From Epiperipatus broadwayi (Eukaryota; Onychophora; Udeonychophora; Euonychophora; Peripatidae): a stretch of 64,000 nucleotides of DNA. The DNA lies in contig JAQFVV010000018.1 of assembly GCA_028023455.1 (NCBI GenBank), forward strand, positions 5,111,800 through 5,175,799, given 5' to 3'. Positions within the stretch are counted from its first letter, which is position 1, and the number at the start of each line of letters is the position of its first letter. Under the pieces are notes generated by a model, which made no database searches, had not been told where the DNA came from, and was given only the letters and a program-made list of their open reading frames with translations. This document shows positions 49,580 through 61,905 of this stretch, one piece after another. Both the position numbers and the translations under genes were made by a program.

Positions 49580-52282
49580 TGTAACAGTCAGAATCATCTA
49601 TCTCACTGACACACTGCAGAATTCAAACCCCAGACATGAAACTGAACATTCTAGGAGGGGTCACCTTCTAGATATACTAAGTTGGAATCTAAAGCCCAAA
49701 TTTCACAGCGCCATCTACATGACAATGCATCTGATGCCACTACTAGTATCACCTTTGACCGGTGCCTGGTGGTCAGGGAGAAACAAAAGACTCTATACTA
49801 AAAGAAGTTTGGGTGGCTAATTAACATCTATGGATTTATAAAAGAAATGCAGAAAAGATATATATAGACCGAGACAGTGATAGGAATCAAATAAAATAAG
49901 AGATCAAATTTAGTTTTAAATAATTTCACAAAATTTATTTAAATAAAATATATATATATAACGCCACTGTCTGCTTATATGAGACAGGGACGCATATTAA
50001 ATAATTGTGGGCATTATATTTCAATAAATGACAAAAGGTTTTAAAACAAAGTGATGTATTCTATTCCTCGGGCTAATAGCATTACGATAATGTGCTTGAC
50101 GAAATAGGAACATGTACGAGGTGCTTTGCGTAATTATACAAGTTTAAGAAAATATTTGAAAATTAAGTGTTCTAAAATATTTATTGATTTTGAGAATAGC
50201 ACGGACTAAAGCTTACTAAGCAACAAAGTGGGAATGGGATCAAAGCATTTATTTGAGAATAATAATAATAGAGTTGCATTGGGAGGTCAGTATTGCTGAT
50301 AATGAATTTATTAAAGTTGGAGGGTGTGACACATTTAAGTCACGGATGCTTTGTAAAATAAATATAAAATAAAACAATATTGAAGATCCAGAATAATTAT
50401 GGAGGGCATCTCGCCGCTAACCTGTAGGAAAGTATTTTATGAACAGCCGAAACTTAGCGACTGTGTGATGATTGCGTTTAATTTCCAGGGGTGTCATTTG
50501 GGACACCCTCTGTCTGGAAACTTGCAATAAGTGAAAAGAACAGACTTTGCCGTGTAAAGAATCCTTGGAAAAATAAAACAAAGCGGTCTCAACAACCAAT
50601 TCATTTACCAGCAATACGAGACTAGTGTATATAAAACATACTGAATGGGTTTTACTCGGATTAAGAGAAATGCCCAATCAAATTCCCCGAAATTCATTTA
50701 AAAGGGTCCGCACATTCTCGACGTCAATGATGAACTTTATAATTAAAGTAGAACATGGTAATTAAAATAGGAAAATGCATGCTTGCGGGTTTGAAAAGTA
50801 AGTATAGATTTATATACGCAATCATGCATTAGGGGACACATTTAATCATTGACCTCACACATACTCTCATATTAGATTAAAATCAATAACATGTAGATTT
50901 TAAACTATGTGATTATATTATATATTAAAGAATAGAATCGCCCTCGAACGAGTGATTTGCAAGATAATAAAATTGGAAAATTATAAATTTAAAATATGCC
51001 TTAATAGCGGTGTCTGACTTTCAATAAAGGGAATAGTTCACTTGGTCAAAGACGATTCTGACACATTATCATAATAAAATAAAAGAAAGCTTTATGAATA
51101 GAAAATATTAACCCAAGGATAGAGCAAAACTGTTGATTATATTATATTAACACGTTAAAGAAATACATAACGAAAGATGTGAAATATAAGGAAAACAATT
51201 TTAAATAGCTATAGCATGTTAGTTATCACAAGAGCTCTTGGGTTAATTTAGGGTTACCTCTGGAGAAGCATTTAGGTAGATTGATGGTCGGCATGTTTTT
51301 ATATAATTTAACAGCAAAATCTGGAAATGTTCATATTTTTGGCAGCGGCAGCAGATCCGGAGTTCCCTGTGTGATAAACTTCCGATGGTCTATGGCAGCA
51401 GATGACCATTCCGGAGATAAATAGCCTTCTTGCACTCTACTCTGTCATGTCAAGATTTAAAAATTACTAGAATAGAACTCAGAATGATTTCTCTTAGAAA
51501 CATTAGAAGAAAAAAACTGGAGAACAAAAGAAAACCATTCTTTTTATAGTAGATGTTAACAATAGAACTGCCCTGGAGCAATACAAAAATATATCGGACT
51601 TATCAGCTGTAATTAAATCTATCCCAATGTCTAAAGGAATTCAACATTAATTAATTTCTTTTGTTAATTTCCCTGTCGACATTCGGATTACAAACTAGAT
51701 TTAATTAAAAATTACTTTTATTAATTAAAGAAAACCTTAAGTGGACATCTGCTGTTTTTAGATAAAACTTATATAATATTAGCTAATTAAACTATTGTCC
51801 CTCATTTATTTTAAAGAAATATTTGGAATGACTTTTATTAAATTAAACGAAAATTATTTTACTTTTAACTTGCAATATTTGAATCTATTTACTAAATGAA
51901 TTTTATTTTAAATCAAAATATATTACGACAGTAATATATTTGTAAATAGATTCAAACAAAATAACTTTAACAATTTATAATTATGATATGTTTTTAAAAT
52001 GCATACCATAGTGTGTGCGCAATTGCGACTTATATAACCTACTTTTTAATAAATCAAAATTATGTGAACATATACATAATCTATAACCTTTTATTTATTT
52101 GGGAATGACTTATATATATAATATGAGCATTGTACTCATGGTTTAAAATTAGGCGGGATTTTTGGTATATAAGCATATTGCAGACACACTATGATAGATT
52201 GGGGTTCAAACTAAGGTATGAGGGTAAGAAATAGGTAAGAAAAGGTGAAATGAAGATCTGCAAAGCAGACCTTACTGTTTCA
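49580..52282 (-). mobile_element. E1 LTR, right (5') copy, 2,703 bp
   Basis: This is the partner of 44029-46726 with the same TGTAACAG...CTGTTTCA ends, followed by the CTTT target duplication at 52283-52286. On the minus strand it is the promoter-bearing 5' LTR. It is related to the older fragment at 16364-18070. Confidence 0.93.
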
Positions 52283-52286
52283 CTTT

Positions 52287-52439
52287 CATAACCTGACAAA
52301 TTATTAATATACTTTTTACAAATGAACTAAAATGAATATAATATTAAAAGATTAATATATTTTTATGGCTGAGTTTGTTAATTGACTAATCAATCTTTAG
52401 AATTTTTAATTCACTCAGCCAATAATAAATTGTACAATT
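52287..52439. other. Short spacer right of E1
   Basis: AT-rich, no feature recognised. It may be the edge of the PLE-beta tail that follows. Confidence 0.4.
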
Positions 52440-52613
52440 AAAGAGCCTTAAAAGGTTAAAGCTGATGAGGATTACTATGTAGTTGAAAGCACTTCTAAAG
52501 AAATTAAAATATATTTTGTTACTGTTAAATTGTTTGTTTGTATATTACATATAATATTGTTTGTAATGCGTATTATACTTTTACATACATATATATATAT
52601 ATATATAACAAAC
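52440..52613 (+). mobile_element. PLE-beta 3' tail fragment
   Basis: Bases 52455-52560 match the complement of 42290-42390 (for example 'gctgatgaggatta' and 'ttactgttaaattgttt'). Only the ribozyme and the TA-rich 3' tail remain, ending in (TA)n at 52586-52608. No endonuclease sequence precedes it. Confidence 0.6.
52462..52488 (+). ncRNA. Hammerhead ribozyme motif, PLE-beta tail
   Basis: CTGATGA (52462-52468), one G, stem GATTAC, loop TAT, stem GTAGTT, then GAAA (52485-52488). Relative to 42359-42385, a C-G pair replaces T-A and a T-G pair replaces T-A, so pairing is kept. GCACTTCTA follows, allowing a short stem III and a U-A cleavage site. Confidence 0.65.
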
Positions 52614-52673
52614 TAACCAAAGGAAATACATATAAAAACAAAAAAAGACATAAATCTAATAAATAATATTATA

Positions 52674-52701
52674 TTTCAACCAGAGGACTGGTTTTCATCA
52701 G
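52674..52701 (-). ncRNA. Hammerhead ribozyme motif, PLE-alpha 3' pseudo-LTR
   Basis: The minus strand reads CTGATGA, one A, then stem AACCAG, loop TCCT, stem CTGGTT, then GAAA. All core residues are intact and stem II is a perfect 6-bp helix. It lies in sense orientation in the 3' pseudo-LTR, the expected place. Stem III would be very short (ATA/TAT). Confidence 0.7.
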
Positions 52702-53203
52702 AAAGAAAAAAATACACAGTAAAATGGCGATAATCAAAAATTACAGATTTTCTAAAAGATTAAAAATTTAAAAATTTAACAAAACCCCCCTGATTGGTCA
52801 CAAAATCTAACACAGAATATCTATCCAATCAATGACAAAATTCAAACAAAAAAAAAAAAAAACTACATTCCCTTCTAATCAAGCTTAAATTCTATTTAAA
52901 TTAAAATAAATATAAAAATAAAAAATCCAAAATTAAAATATACATATGTGCATACATAGAAAAATTAAACTATGCTCACATACAAAAAATAGTTGTCCTC
53001 ACATTAATATTCATTAAAAACTAAAATACTTATACATTTTAATCAAAAATTATAGTTAGTGCAAAGTACAATAATTTATAATAACTAATTATTTATCTAT
53101 AAACCAATTAAACACAGATATTAAACATCCATATAACCAATCTTTACATAAAAAACTTCATATAAGAAAATTTTCACATAAAAAACACACATATAGAAAT
53201 CAT

Positions 53204-54761
53204 TTAGGAGACCAGGTAACCCAGAGATGTAATAGTTCCAGTGTTCAAATTCAATCCATGTGGTTCTAAGGTCTTGAATTTAAAAATAAAAAACTCTCCT
53301 TTTGTTTCCTCTCCCTTGTAGAAGAAAAACCTTCCTGAAGAATCACTACTTTTAAATCATCAATTGAATGATTCAGTAAGTTAAAATGTTTTGAAACCGG
53401 TCTATCTTTATTTTTATGCAAAATGTCAAATCTATGATTAGTCATTCTGACATGTAAACTATTTGCTGACTCACCTATATACTGGTTTAAACATCTACTA
53501 CACTCTATCAAATATATCAAATTAACACTTTTACATGTAACATAATTAGGAATATACCATTTGAAATTACAATTCTTAGTACTAAAGACCACTTTTGTCA
53601 CAACAATATGTTTACATGTAAAACATCTTTTATCTTTACATGGAGAACATCCTTTTTCCTGTACAGAACTACTAATAAAATTTTTTTTGACAAGTATATC
53701 TCTAAGTGATCAATGTTTTTGATATACAGCCTTAGGTGGATCAGAAAAAATAGATTTTAAATAATCTGTGGACTCTAATATGTTAAAATATTTTGCCAAT
53801 ATCCAGTTAATATTAGGTAAATATCTATTAAAAGTAAGAACCAATGGTAGAACATCTAATTGCTTTTTACTCTTTTCAGATAAAGAAGTTTCTTTCTATC
53901 AATTAAAGAAGATCTCCTTACTGCATTATCCAACAATGTCTTAGGATACCTCATATTGAGCAATCTATTATATAAAATACTATTATTTTGTTGAAGAAAC
54001 TTCTCATCATTACAAATCCTCTTCATCCTTAAAAATTGACTATAAGGAATATTAGCCTTTAAATGTTTAGGATGGTTACTATAAAAATGTAGATAGCAGT
54101 TATTATCAGTTGGTTTCCTATATACAGTAGTAGTAAGAACTCTATTAGTGTAAATAACTTCAACATCAAGAAAATGAGCAATTGATTTTGAAAAATTCAT
54201 TGTGAAATTAATATGTTTATTAAAATTATTTAAATAACTTAAAAAATTATGAAGTTCAACTTCACTATGTGGCCATATCATGAAAATGTCATCTATATAT
54301 CTAAGCCAAGTGTGAGGTTTCAGCTTAGCATTATCAAGTATAGAGGACTCTAGTTTTGACATAAAAATATTCGCATAACTTGGTGCCATCTTTGTACCCA
54401 TTGCAGTACCTTGTTTCTGTAAATAGTATCTAGAATCAAAAGTAAAAAAATTATTTCTTAAAACCAAATATATTAATTCAACCATAGTAGTAATAAGACC
54501 ATGATCATACTCTCTATCTTGTAAAGCACATTTAATAGCCTCAACTCCATCATCATGAGGTATATTTGTGTATAATGATACAATATCCAAAGTAACCAAA
54601 AAACAATCAACTGTTAATTCAGATTTAATATTTTCTAACACACAAAGAAAATGAGTAGTATCTTTAACATAAGAATTAAATGATGGTGGAATAAATTTAA
54701 TAATATTATCAACATATGCTGAAATATTTTCTGTAGGACTACCAATACTAGCTACAATAGG
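53204..54761 (-). pseudogene. PLE-alpha reverse transcriptase with GIY-YIG endonuclease, broken
   Basis: The minus-strand frame enters at 54761 from the inverted repeat, so its N-terminus is missing. RT motifs in order are LDIVSLYTNIPHDDG (near 54585), QGTAMGTKMAPSYANIFM (near 54400) and WLRYIDDIFMIW with catalytic YIDD (near 54300). After these come HFLDVEV (54180) and VYRKPTDNNCYLH (54120). A frameshift lies near 53885 and a TGA at 53712-53710. The endonuclease follows. A Cys cluster (CSPCKDKRCFTCKH, near 53640) precedes NLIYLIECSRCLNQYIGESANSLHVRMTNHR, the GIY-YIG domain. A second frameshift near 53310 leads to the usual IFKFKTLEPHGLN ending, stop at 53206-53204. The enzyme normally nicks the target and primes reverse transcription. 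Three lesions make this copy inactive. Confidence 0.9.
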
Positions 54762-54889
54762 TCATTGATTGGGTAGATATTCTGTGTTATATTTTGTGAC
54801 CAATCAGGGGGGTTTTGTTAAATTTTTAATCTTTTACCAAATCTGTAATTTTTGATTATCGCCATTTTACTGTGTATTTTTTTTTCTTT

Positions 54890-54917
54890 CTGATGAAAAC
54901 CAGTCCTCTGGTTGAAA
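54890..54917 (+). ncRNA. Hammerhead ribozyme motif, PLE-alpha inverted 5' pseudo-LTR
   Basis: Identical core to 52674-52701, on the opposite strand: CTGATGA, A, AACCAG-TCCT-CTGGTT, GAAA. It is antisense to the element's gene because this pseudo-LTR is inverted. Confidence 0.7.
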
Positions 54918-54965
54918 TATAATATTATTTATTGGATTTATGTCTTTTTTGTTTATATATATATA

Positions 54966-57037
54966 TGTTAGGAGAGCATGAGAACAGGAAATCTCCCAGA
55001 GATCAGCTAGTTAGGTCAGAAGAGATCAGTTATGATTAACTATACATCAACCAGTATTATAAAGTAAAAATAAAAATTATCCATCATCATCATTGATGGG
55101 AATATCAAAATGCATCAATACAATAAATCAACAGTCCATCTTGTCACTGGTTTAAAAATGGGTCTTCTGTAGACCAGGTTAACTATTAAGCATTTGCCAA
55201 CTTGGGGCAATTATTTAAACATAATTTGATGCACAAACTAAGTGCTTATCCATCAGAATACATAATAATCAAAAACAATAATGCTGGGATATTAGAACAT
55301 GTTGATCATCAACAGTGCTCTGGCTACTTAGTACCACTAATATACTGGCCAACTATAAAATTAAATTCTAATAAAGACTAAATTAAACAAAATATAGTAT
55401 ATGGGCTTTAAAGAATATAATCTTAGCACCATTTCAGGATATATCAATCATACTACATGTTTTTAAGCACTAATATACATCTTTGTTCATATAATCAGAT
55501 TGTTATACTCAAATCTAGTTCAGAACACAAGCTCAAGTACTGTTGTGGTGACCAAGAGATGATGTCATACAATTTTTAACAGTAGAATACAAGTTTATTA
55601 ACAACAACAATAAAAAATAATATTATGTTCTTTAGAATATGACTCTTCAATTAGAAGCATTCTGATTTTGATTAACATACAATAATAAAACTATCACATT
55701 TGTGATTTACAAAATTATTACAAAATTCAAATGAATACATTGATTTACATATATGTTCCAATAGGTTTATTTAAAACCAGACACCACATAGACATGTGGC
55801 TTAATATAAAATGAACATTTTTGATTTGACATTTAATACTAAAACAATGATTAAAATTTACATATAAGTGTCTATTTGACACACATTTATATTTACAATA
55901 CAATTGACATATATATGCACACATGCATGTCTGTGTGTAATTTCTGAACATATTTGACTTTCTATAAAATAAATATTTTTTAGTTGTCTCTTTTAAATGA
56001 GATAAAGTACCAATATTAAAGTGATTAAAATTTACATATATATATGTTGATTTAACATAAAATCAAAATTCAGTTTATTACATTGTGATTTACATATATG
56101 TTCCAATAGGTTTACATAAAATACCTGTACACATCATTGCACATCAGTGCAGTATAATTTATTATTTAATATAAAATATGGTCATAACATTATAAATGAA
56201 ATTCGGTTTTATATATATTGAATAACATATTTAACATATATGTAAGTGCATATTTAATTGCAGGTGCACTCTAATGTCTATATATCATATTTCATTTTTG
56301 TCAAAATAAAATTATTAGTTATACAATATGAAATTAATTCTTGATTTAACATTTATGTTGAGCACATAAGAATGTATAAGCACATTGACATTTTTATTAT
56401 ATTTTAATTTGTCATAATAATAATATTATATTTTTGCTAATTAATTCTATTTGGAAAACACATAAATTTAACACATATACATGTGTATAAACAAAATATA
56501 GATATAATTTAAAATTAGTTTTCAGTTTTTTTTTCTTTTAAAAAAAAATATGTTTCTTTAAAAAAAAGTATTATCAACTTTTTTTTCTTTTAAAAATATA
56601 ACAGTCAATCTTGATTGGATTATTGTTGATTGAATAATTAGAAATGTCTTTAAATTTAAAAATATAGATTTGAAATATTTTCACTTATTCTCTAGGAAAA
56701 AAAAACAAATATAACAGTGCCTATCAAATGAATCCTCATTTTTAAACATTTAACTTAAGCAAAATTATTTACTTGATCTTTAAAATGTCATTTTTAATAT
56801 ATAATGTTATTATCAGCTGAGTATATGTTTTACTGTGCTTCTATGCCTTTAGACAAATCAGTATATATATATATAATTACTTCTTCAGCAACTGATGGTT
56901 TTTCTTAATGGAGAGCAGTCCAGGTAATTGTCAGCATCAGGAAAATATAATCGGGTATGTTGGTATTCCACGAGTTCTCTACTCTCTAGGATTTGATGAG
57001 CTTCAGGCCAGAAAACTGTTTTATCCACATTTAAAGC

Positions 57038-57041
<4 letters not shown>
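54966..57041. mobile_element. Probable solo LTR D, 2,076 bp
   Basis: It starts TGTTAGGAG and ends AAAGCTACA (TG...CA), flanked by TATA on both sides (54962-54965 and 57042-57045), a perfect 4-bp target duplication within (TA)n. There is no gene. Text near 56919 matches 18382 in old LTR remnant Y, supporting LTR identity. Imperfect internal repeats occur ('gatttacatatatgttccaataggttta' in two pieces near 55743 and 56090). Confidence 0.55.

Positions 57042-57094
<53 letters not shown>
57042..57094. repeat. (TA)n microsatellite between LTR D and element E2
   Basis: A nearly perfect TA run of about 53 bp with one TG interruption. LTRs abut both ends. Confidence 0.95.
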
Positions 57095-59706
57095 TGAAAC
57101 AGATATACTGTTCTACGTATATATTCAAAACATGCTCCCCTCTCCCATTTAAAAAAACTAGCATGATTTGTCATTAAAAAAAGAAAAAAAAGACTTAATA
57201 ATGGTTAAGGAAAAACTAAAAATTTAAAAAAACAAAGGAATCAGGAAAATTGACAGCAATGAAAAAAGAAAGATAATTTGATAAAATTAAAAAAGAAATA
57301 AAGCAAAAAGCTTATAGTTAAAAGAAAATCATTATTGATTTTATAGTTTTAAATTACGATATAAATAAAAGCTGGCATTTATAAAAAATATTACATTTTT
57401 AATTTTGGGAACGATGTCGTATAAAGGGTGATAATCACTTGAGGCAGTCTTATTAAATTGGAAAACATGGCTCATCCTTATGATTTCTTATCTGTCCTGC
57501 AAAAAGTAGAGTGTCCAATCCTTAAACAGAAAAAAGCACTCAGGCTTAAATGAGAGCTGTATAACAAATCAGATTTCTTATCTGTCCTGCAAAAAGTAGA
57601 GTGTCCAATTCTTAAAAAGAAAAAAGCACTCAGGCTTGTGGAAAATGCTGCTTAATCAATCCAGGGAGGAGGATATAAATAGTTGAGTTGGAAACTAAAG
57701 GCAGTTTTTTTCAAAGAGATTTTATAAAGAGATTTCTAAAGTAGATTTTTGAAAAGGAGACTTTGAAAAGATTTTGGAAAAAGATTTTAAAAAGTAAGAA
57801 AAGTGAAGAGTTAATACATTAAAATTTTCATCTAAGTGTTGCTTGACTATTTAATCGACAGCTGATCTTAAGGAACCTTGGAATATAATATTTATAGTCA
57901 CTGTTAATAATGGAAAAGGAAAATTTTATTAAGTATATCATAACGATGGAAGGCTAATTCATAACAGCTTCTTCTCTTCACCCAAAAGCCATTGTTCTCC
58001 AAGATTTGCCTGGGTAATCATCATCAAAGGGAATATTGCCATTCAGCTTAAATAAAACAACCCCTTTTTGATGGAGCAGACTGGATATAAACAAACGAAG
58101 GTAACAATTTTATAAAATATGTAATATTTATATGTGTTTATAAAAGACAAACAAAACATCTTTCCTCTTAAAGAAAAAAATTATGAATAAAAATAGTTAT
58201 GTAAAAATATGTTTTATTATTAATAAATTCTAAATGCTAGATGTCTTAAATGTCAATAATCAAAAGGTATTTTATTCAATACTTATACATGTTTATAAAA
58301 ATAAAAAACAAAACAAACATCTTTCTTAAAATGAATTATGTGAAAATATGTTTTATTAATGATAAATTACAAATATTAAAAAATATCTATAATCAAAAGG
58401 CATTTTTAAGAAGACAAATCATAAATGATTAACTTCTTATATGCAGAAGCATCTAGATTTAAAAAAAAACTAAAAACGAATACTTATAATGATTTATATT
58501 ACTGATATACAAATAAGTATATCTAGAAGAGTCAGAAATACTGAGCTATTACATATAACTCTAACTGGCTAATAAATAAATGCAACTGCTGATCAATTTA
58601 TAAGTAGAAATATACATCTGTGGCTGACTAAATAACAATATTTATGCTATATATTAGAATAACTAAATAAAAATTACAAATGCTTACATGCATCTCAATG
58701 GTATATAAATAAAATAATGAAACTTATGCATATAAATGCACATTGACACTTGATGGGATTATGAATAGTCCACAAACCCAGAATTGTTTACATTACCTGA
58801 TTTGATAAATTAAAAAAAATAATGAAATACTATATGGATTACAAATGCTTACCTGAATATTGATTTTATGTGAAGAAAATAATGAAACTTATGCATATAA
58901 ATGCACATTTACTCTTTGAATTCTTTACCAAGATAAATCAAAATGAGCCTTCATTTGAAATGAAGGATGAACGTTATTAGAATGACTTGTAAATGAACTG
59001 TTGATCAATAAACTGCTTCTAACCTTTTCATAAATGAACTGAAAATGAGTCATCACATGGATATTAAAGAGCTATTGAGAGAAGGACTTTATTATACAAC
59101 AAATTACATTCTTTAAGTGCTATTATTGGAAGTACACCAAAGAAACACAATGGACTGTAAATGAAATATTTGTTTGAATTAAGTGGAAGTCTGAATTAAA
59201 TGCTATCAGTTGTCTTCATTATTATCTCTGTTGTCTTAATATATCACACTCCTCTCTGTGGATTAACTAAATGATTAAAGATGTAAACTGTTAAAGAACT
59301 ATTGAAAGAAGGACTTTATTATACTCTCAACAAACTACATTTTTTAAGTCATATGAAAATGTTATTGGAAGTAGGCTGAAGGAACACAATGGACCGTCAA
59401 TGAAATACTTTGTTTGATGGGCATTTCTTTAAACCTGTTATTAAATAAAATTATTGTTACTTAAAATTAATTTTAGTTATCCAGTTGTTCAATTCTATTT
59501 TTTTTTGTTATTGCATCACTCATCTTTCAGTGCACTTGTTCACAAGAATCTCATGTCTCCTGAGTTATAATTTCTAGATGCTTCCAGTCTCTAGGGTGTA
59601 CATCCTTTGATAAGCAGGAAGTATTGTTGTAGGAGGGGATAACATCTATTGGGGAATGCCAATTGATAGTTCCTTCCTGCAACATGCTCATCAGGAAATT
59701 GTTACA
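57095..59706 (+). mobile_element. E2 LTR, left (5') copy, about 2.6 kb
   Basis: It starts TGAAACAGATATACTG right after (TA)n. It is matched from 62531 to the window end, which corresponds to 57095-58630, so at least 1.5 kb is confirmed as LTR. The right end is placed at TTGTTACA (59706) by analogy with the E1 ends; this boundary is inferred. A 92-bp tandem duplication ('cttatctgtcctgcaaaaag' at 57485 and 57577) is present only in this copy. Further imperfect internal duplications lie at 58105-58420 and 59050-59420. Confidence 0.75.
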
Positions 59707-60069
59707 ACCAAGGTAATAAAGGTGTTGTATGGCGGTCTAGTTGCATTTGTTACCCTACTGTGAGGCCTTATCTAGCTAGCCAAACCATAGGCATAAGACA
59801 GCTAGAAATGAGTAATAAGAAAAAGAAAAAATGGAAAAGGCGTAAGCAGATCACGATTCTGTGATGTGAACAGTGCATATGATGCAGTGATGTGATTTAT
59901 TCAAAAAGGTAGGAAAAAAGAAAAAGAACATAAAAATGAATGGCATAAATGGTAGATAAAGAATAAAACAGGTATAACGAAGACTTAGAAATAAATCATG
60001 GTATGGATGGAGAGAAAAACTTATCAAAATCGAAATAAAAAAGTACAAATAAAATTTAAAAAAATATTG
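59707..60069 (+). other. Leader of element E2
   Basis: About 25 bases after the inferred LTR end is TGGCGGTCTAG (59739-59749), a possible primer-binding site. Only its first five bases agree with the TGGCGCC class. No gene before the gag ATG at 60070. Confidence 0.4.
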
Positions 60070-61905
60070 ATGATAACCAGATCAAAAACAAAAAAGATGA
60101 TGAATACAGAAAGTATAGAAAATCTTCAAAATCTTCCTGAGGAAGAATATAAACAAGAAGTCAAAGCAGACAATCAAAAGCAGTCACAGAAAACAGGAGA
60201 GACATCCATGTTAGCCCAGTTAATGGAAATGATAAAAGAAGATGACAAGAAAAGAGAAAAACAGAGAGAAGAAGATAACAAGAAAAGGGATAAAGAAAGA
60301 GAAGACAACAAAAAAGAGAAGATAAAAAAGAACATAGTGAACACAGAGAAGAAGACAACAAGAAAAAAGAGGAAGATAAAAAAAGAACATAGAGAAGAAG
60401 ACAAATGAAAATTGAAAGAACAAATTAGAGAAATAACTGAAAGCCAAAATGAAAAGTTCAGCCAGTTAATAAAAGAAATGATGACCAAAATATTAAAAAT
60501 TAAGGACGAAGTGATGGAGGAAGCAAAAGGCTCACTAATAGAGCAAGAAGTCAAAATGACCCAGATATGCAAGGCCATGGATACAAAAATAATAAGAATC
60601 CAAGAATCCATGCAGGAGAAGGTGGATATATTGACCACCCAGATGAAAGACATTGAAATAAAAAATAGCAATACATTGCCTAAACAAGGAAAGGCAGAAA
60701 CAGTCCCAAAATAAAGTCAAAAAGATAATTATCAAGTTAGTCATGATGTCCCTATAACTAACCAGATGTCTGTAATTGTAAATCAATTCTTAAAAATCAG
60801 AATTTTTTCAGGAAGCTATAATGAAGCACCTATAGAATATGGAAAAAGTTTGGAGAGGTACTTTAGTATTAATGTATTGATAGAAGAGGCAAAACTGGCA
60901 ATAGCTTGTAGTCATCTCCAAGGTGCAGTGCAAGCATGGTTGGATTTACTGTTTACCCAACCTACAAATTTTTATGATTTTAAAGGAGCACTAATGAGCT
61001 GTTACTGGAGTGACAATTATCAGGAGGAGATTAAATATAAGGTGTCCCAGTAGAAATGTCCACCGGGAGAGCCTTATACAACCTTCTTTAGAAGACAGGT
61101 GGCCAAGTTAAGAGCCTTGACATCTGACCCCCTATCTGAACTCCAGATTATTAGATTGATATGGCACAGCTTCCGAAGTCACATAGAAAAAATGCTAATT
61201 GGGGCTGATCATCGATCTATTGAGCAGGTTGCTGAACTATTAACAGCATATGATAGCTGCAGTGCATCAGCAATGAAAGAAGGAGCAAAGCAACCACAAA
61301 ACAAACATTCCTATAGAAGATCTGATGGGCCTAGAATAGGAGCCATCAGATACAAAAAAAATGTCTCCTCAAAAATATAACTATGACCCACCACCATGGT
61401 ATCATCACTAAAGAAATGGGATAGCAACATGGAAAAGGGAAAAAAGATATTCAACAGGCAATATGCACAGCCCATACCAAACCTGGGTTACAAAGAGACC
61501 AAATACTGATGATAACTTGCAGAAAGATGTGGCTAGAAATGCAAGCCACCACGATAATGTATGGCCTGAAAAACGCCCAAAAATAGAACATAATAGAAGT
61601 CCATCACCTCAAAACAAAAAAAGATCCATAGGAGAACTGATCAACTATGACCCACCACCATGGTATCATCACCAAAGAAATGGGATACCACCATGGAAAA
61701 GGCAAAGAAGATATTCAACAGGCAATATGCACAGCACATACCAAACCTGAGTTATAAAGAGATCAAATAGTGATAACTTGCAGAAAGGTGTGGCTAAAAA
61801 TGCAAGCCACCACAATGATGTATGGCCTGAAAAACTCCCAAAAATAGAACAAAATAGAAGTCCATCACCTCAAAACAAAGAAACATGCCATAGGAAAACT
61901 GATCA
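60070..61905 (+). pseudogene. E2 Gag gene, one long frame with few lesions
   Basis: From ATG 60070 (MITRSKTKK) a single frame runs to about 61355, broken only by stops at 60406 (TGA), 60712 (TAA) and 61051 (TAG), with no frameshift. A Lys/Glu/Asp/Arg-rich charged region (60235-60400) comes first, then a coiled coil (60412-60700). The capsid-like domain begins with RIFSGSYNEAPIEY and continues with LERYFSIN, ACSHLQGAVQAWLDLL, MSCYWSDNYQEEIKYK and FFRRQVAKLRAL, ending IEQVAELLTAY. It aligns by eye with the E1 Gag. At the A8 run 61354-61361 the frame must shift by one base to continue. The C-terminal part then holds an 88-codon tandem repeat rich in Pro, Tyr, Trp and Lys. A TGA at about 61748 and later stops end it. 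No zinc knuckle and no pol. Confidence 0.75.
61379..61905 (+). repeat. 264-bp tandem repeat (two copies) in E2 gag
   Basis: 'aactatgacccaccaccatg' begins at 61379 and again at 61643. The period of 264 bp equals 88 codons, so the duplication keeps the reading frame. Each unit encodes NYDPPPWYHH near its start, then a basic stretch and NRSPSPQNK. The second copy is slightly shortened. Confidence 0.85.

Larger units (their letters stand above)
52631..54960 (-). mobile_element. PLE-alpha: Penelope-like element with inverted pseudo-LTRs
   Basis: This is a 2.3-kb element on the minus strand. Bases 52631-52836 and 54761-54960 are inverted copies of each other (about 200 bp, high identity), the inverted pseudo-LTR layout known for Penelope-like elements. 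Between them are a broken reverse transcriptase and GIY-YIG endonuclease gene and a 3' untranslated part (52837-53203). The inverted copy at the 5' side cuts into the N-terminal RT region, so the element is also 5'-truncated. TA-rich repeats flank both sides. Confidence 0.88.

Noticed and set aside
60174-60671. Minus-strand 165-codon frame rich in Ser, Leu and Phe
   Set aside because: Antisense shadow of the Lys/Glu-rich part of E2 gag.
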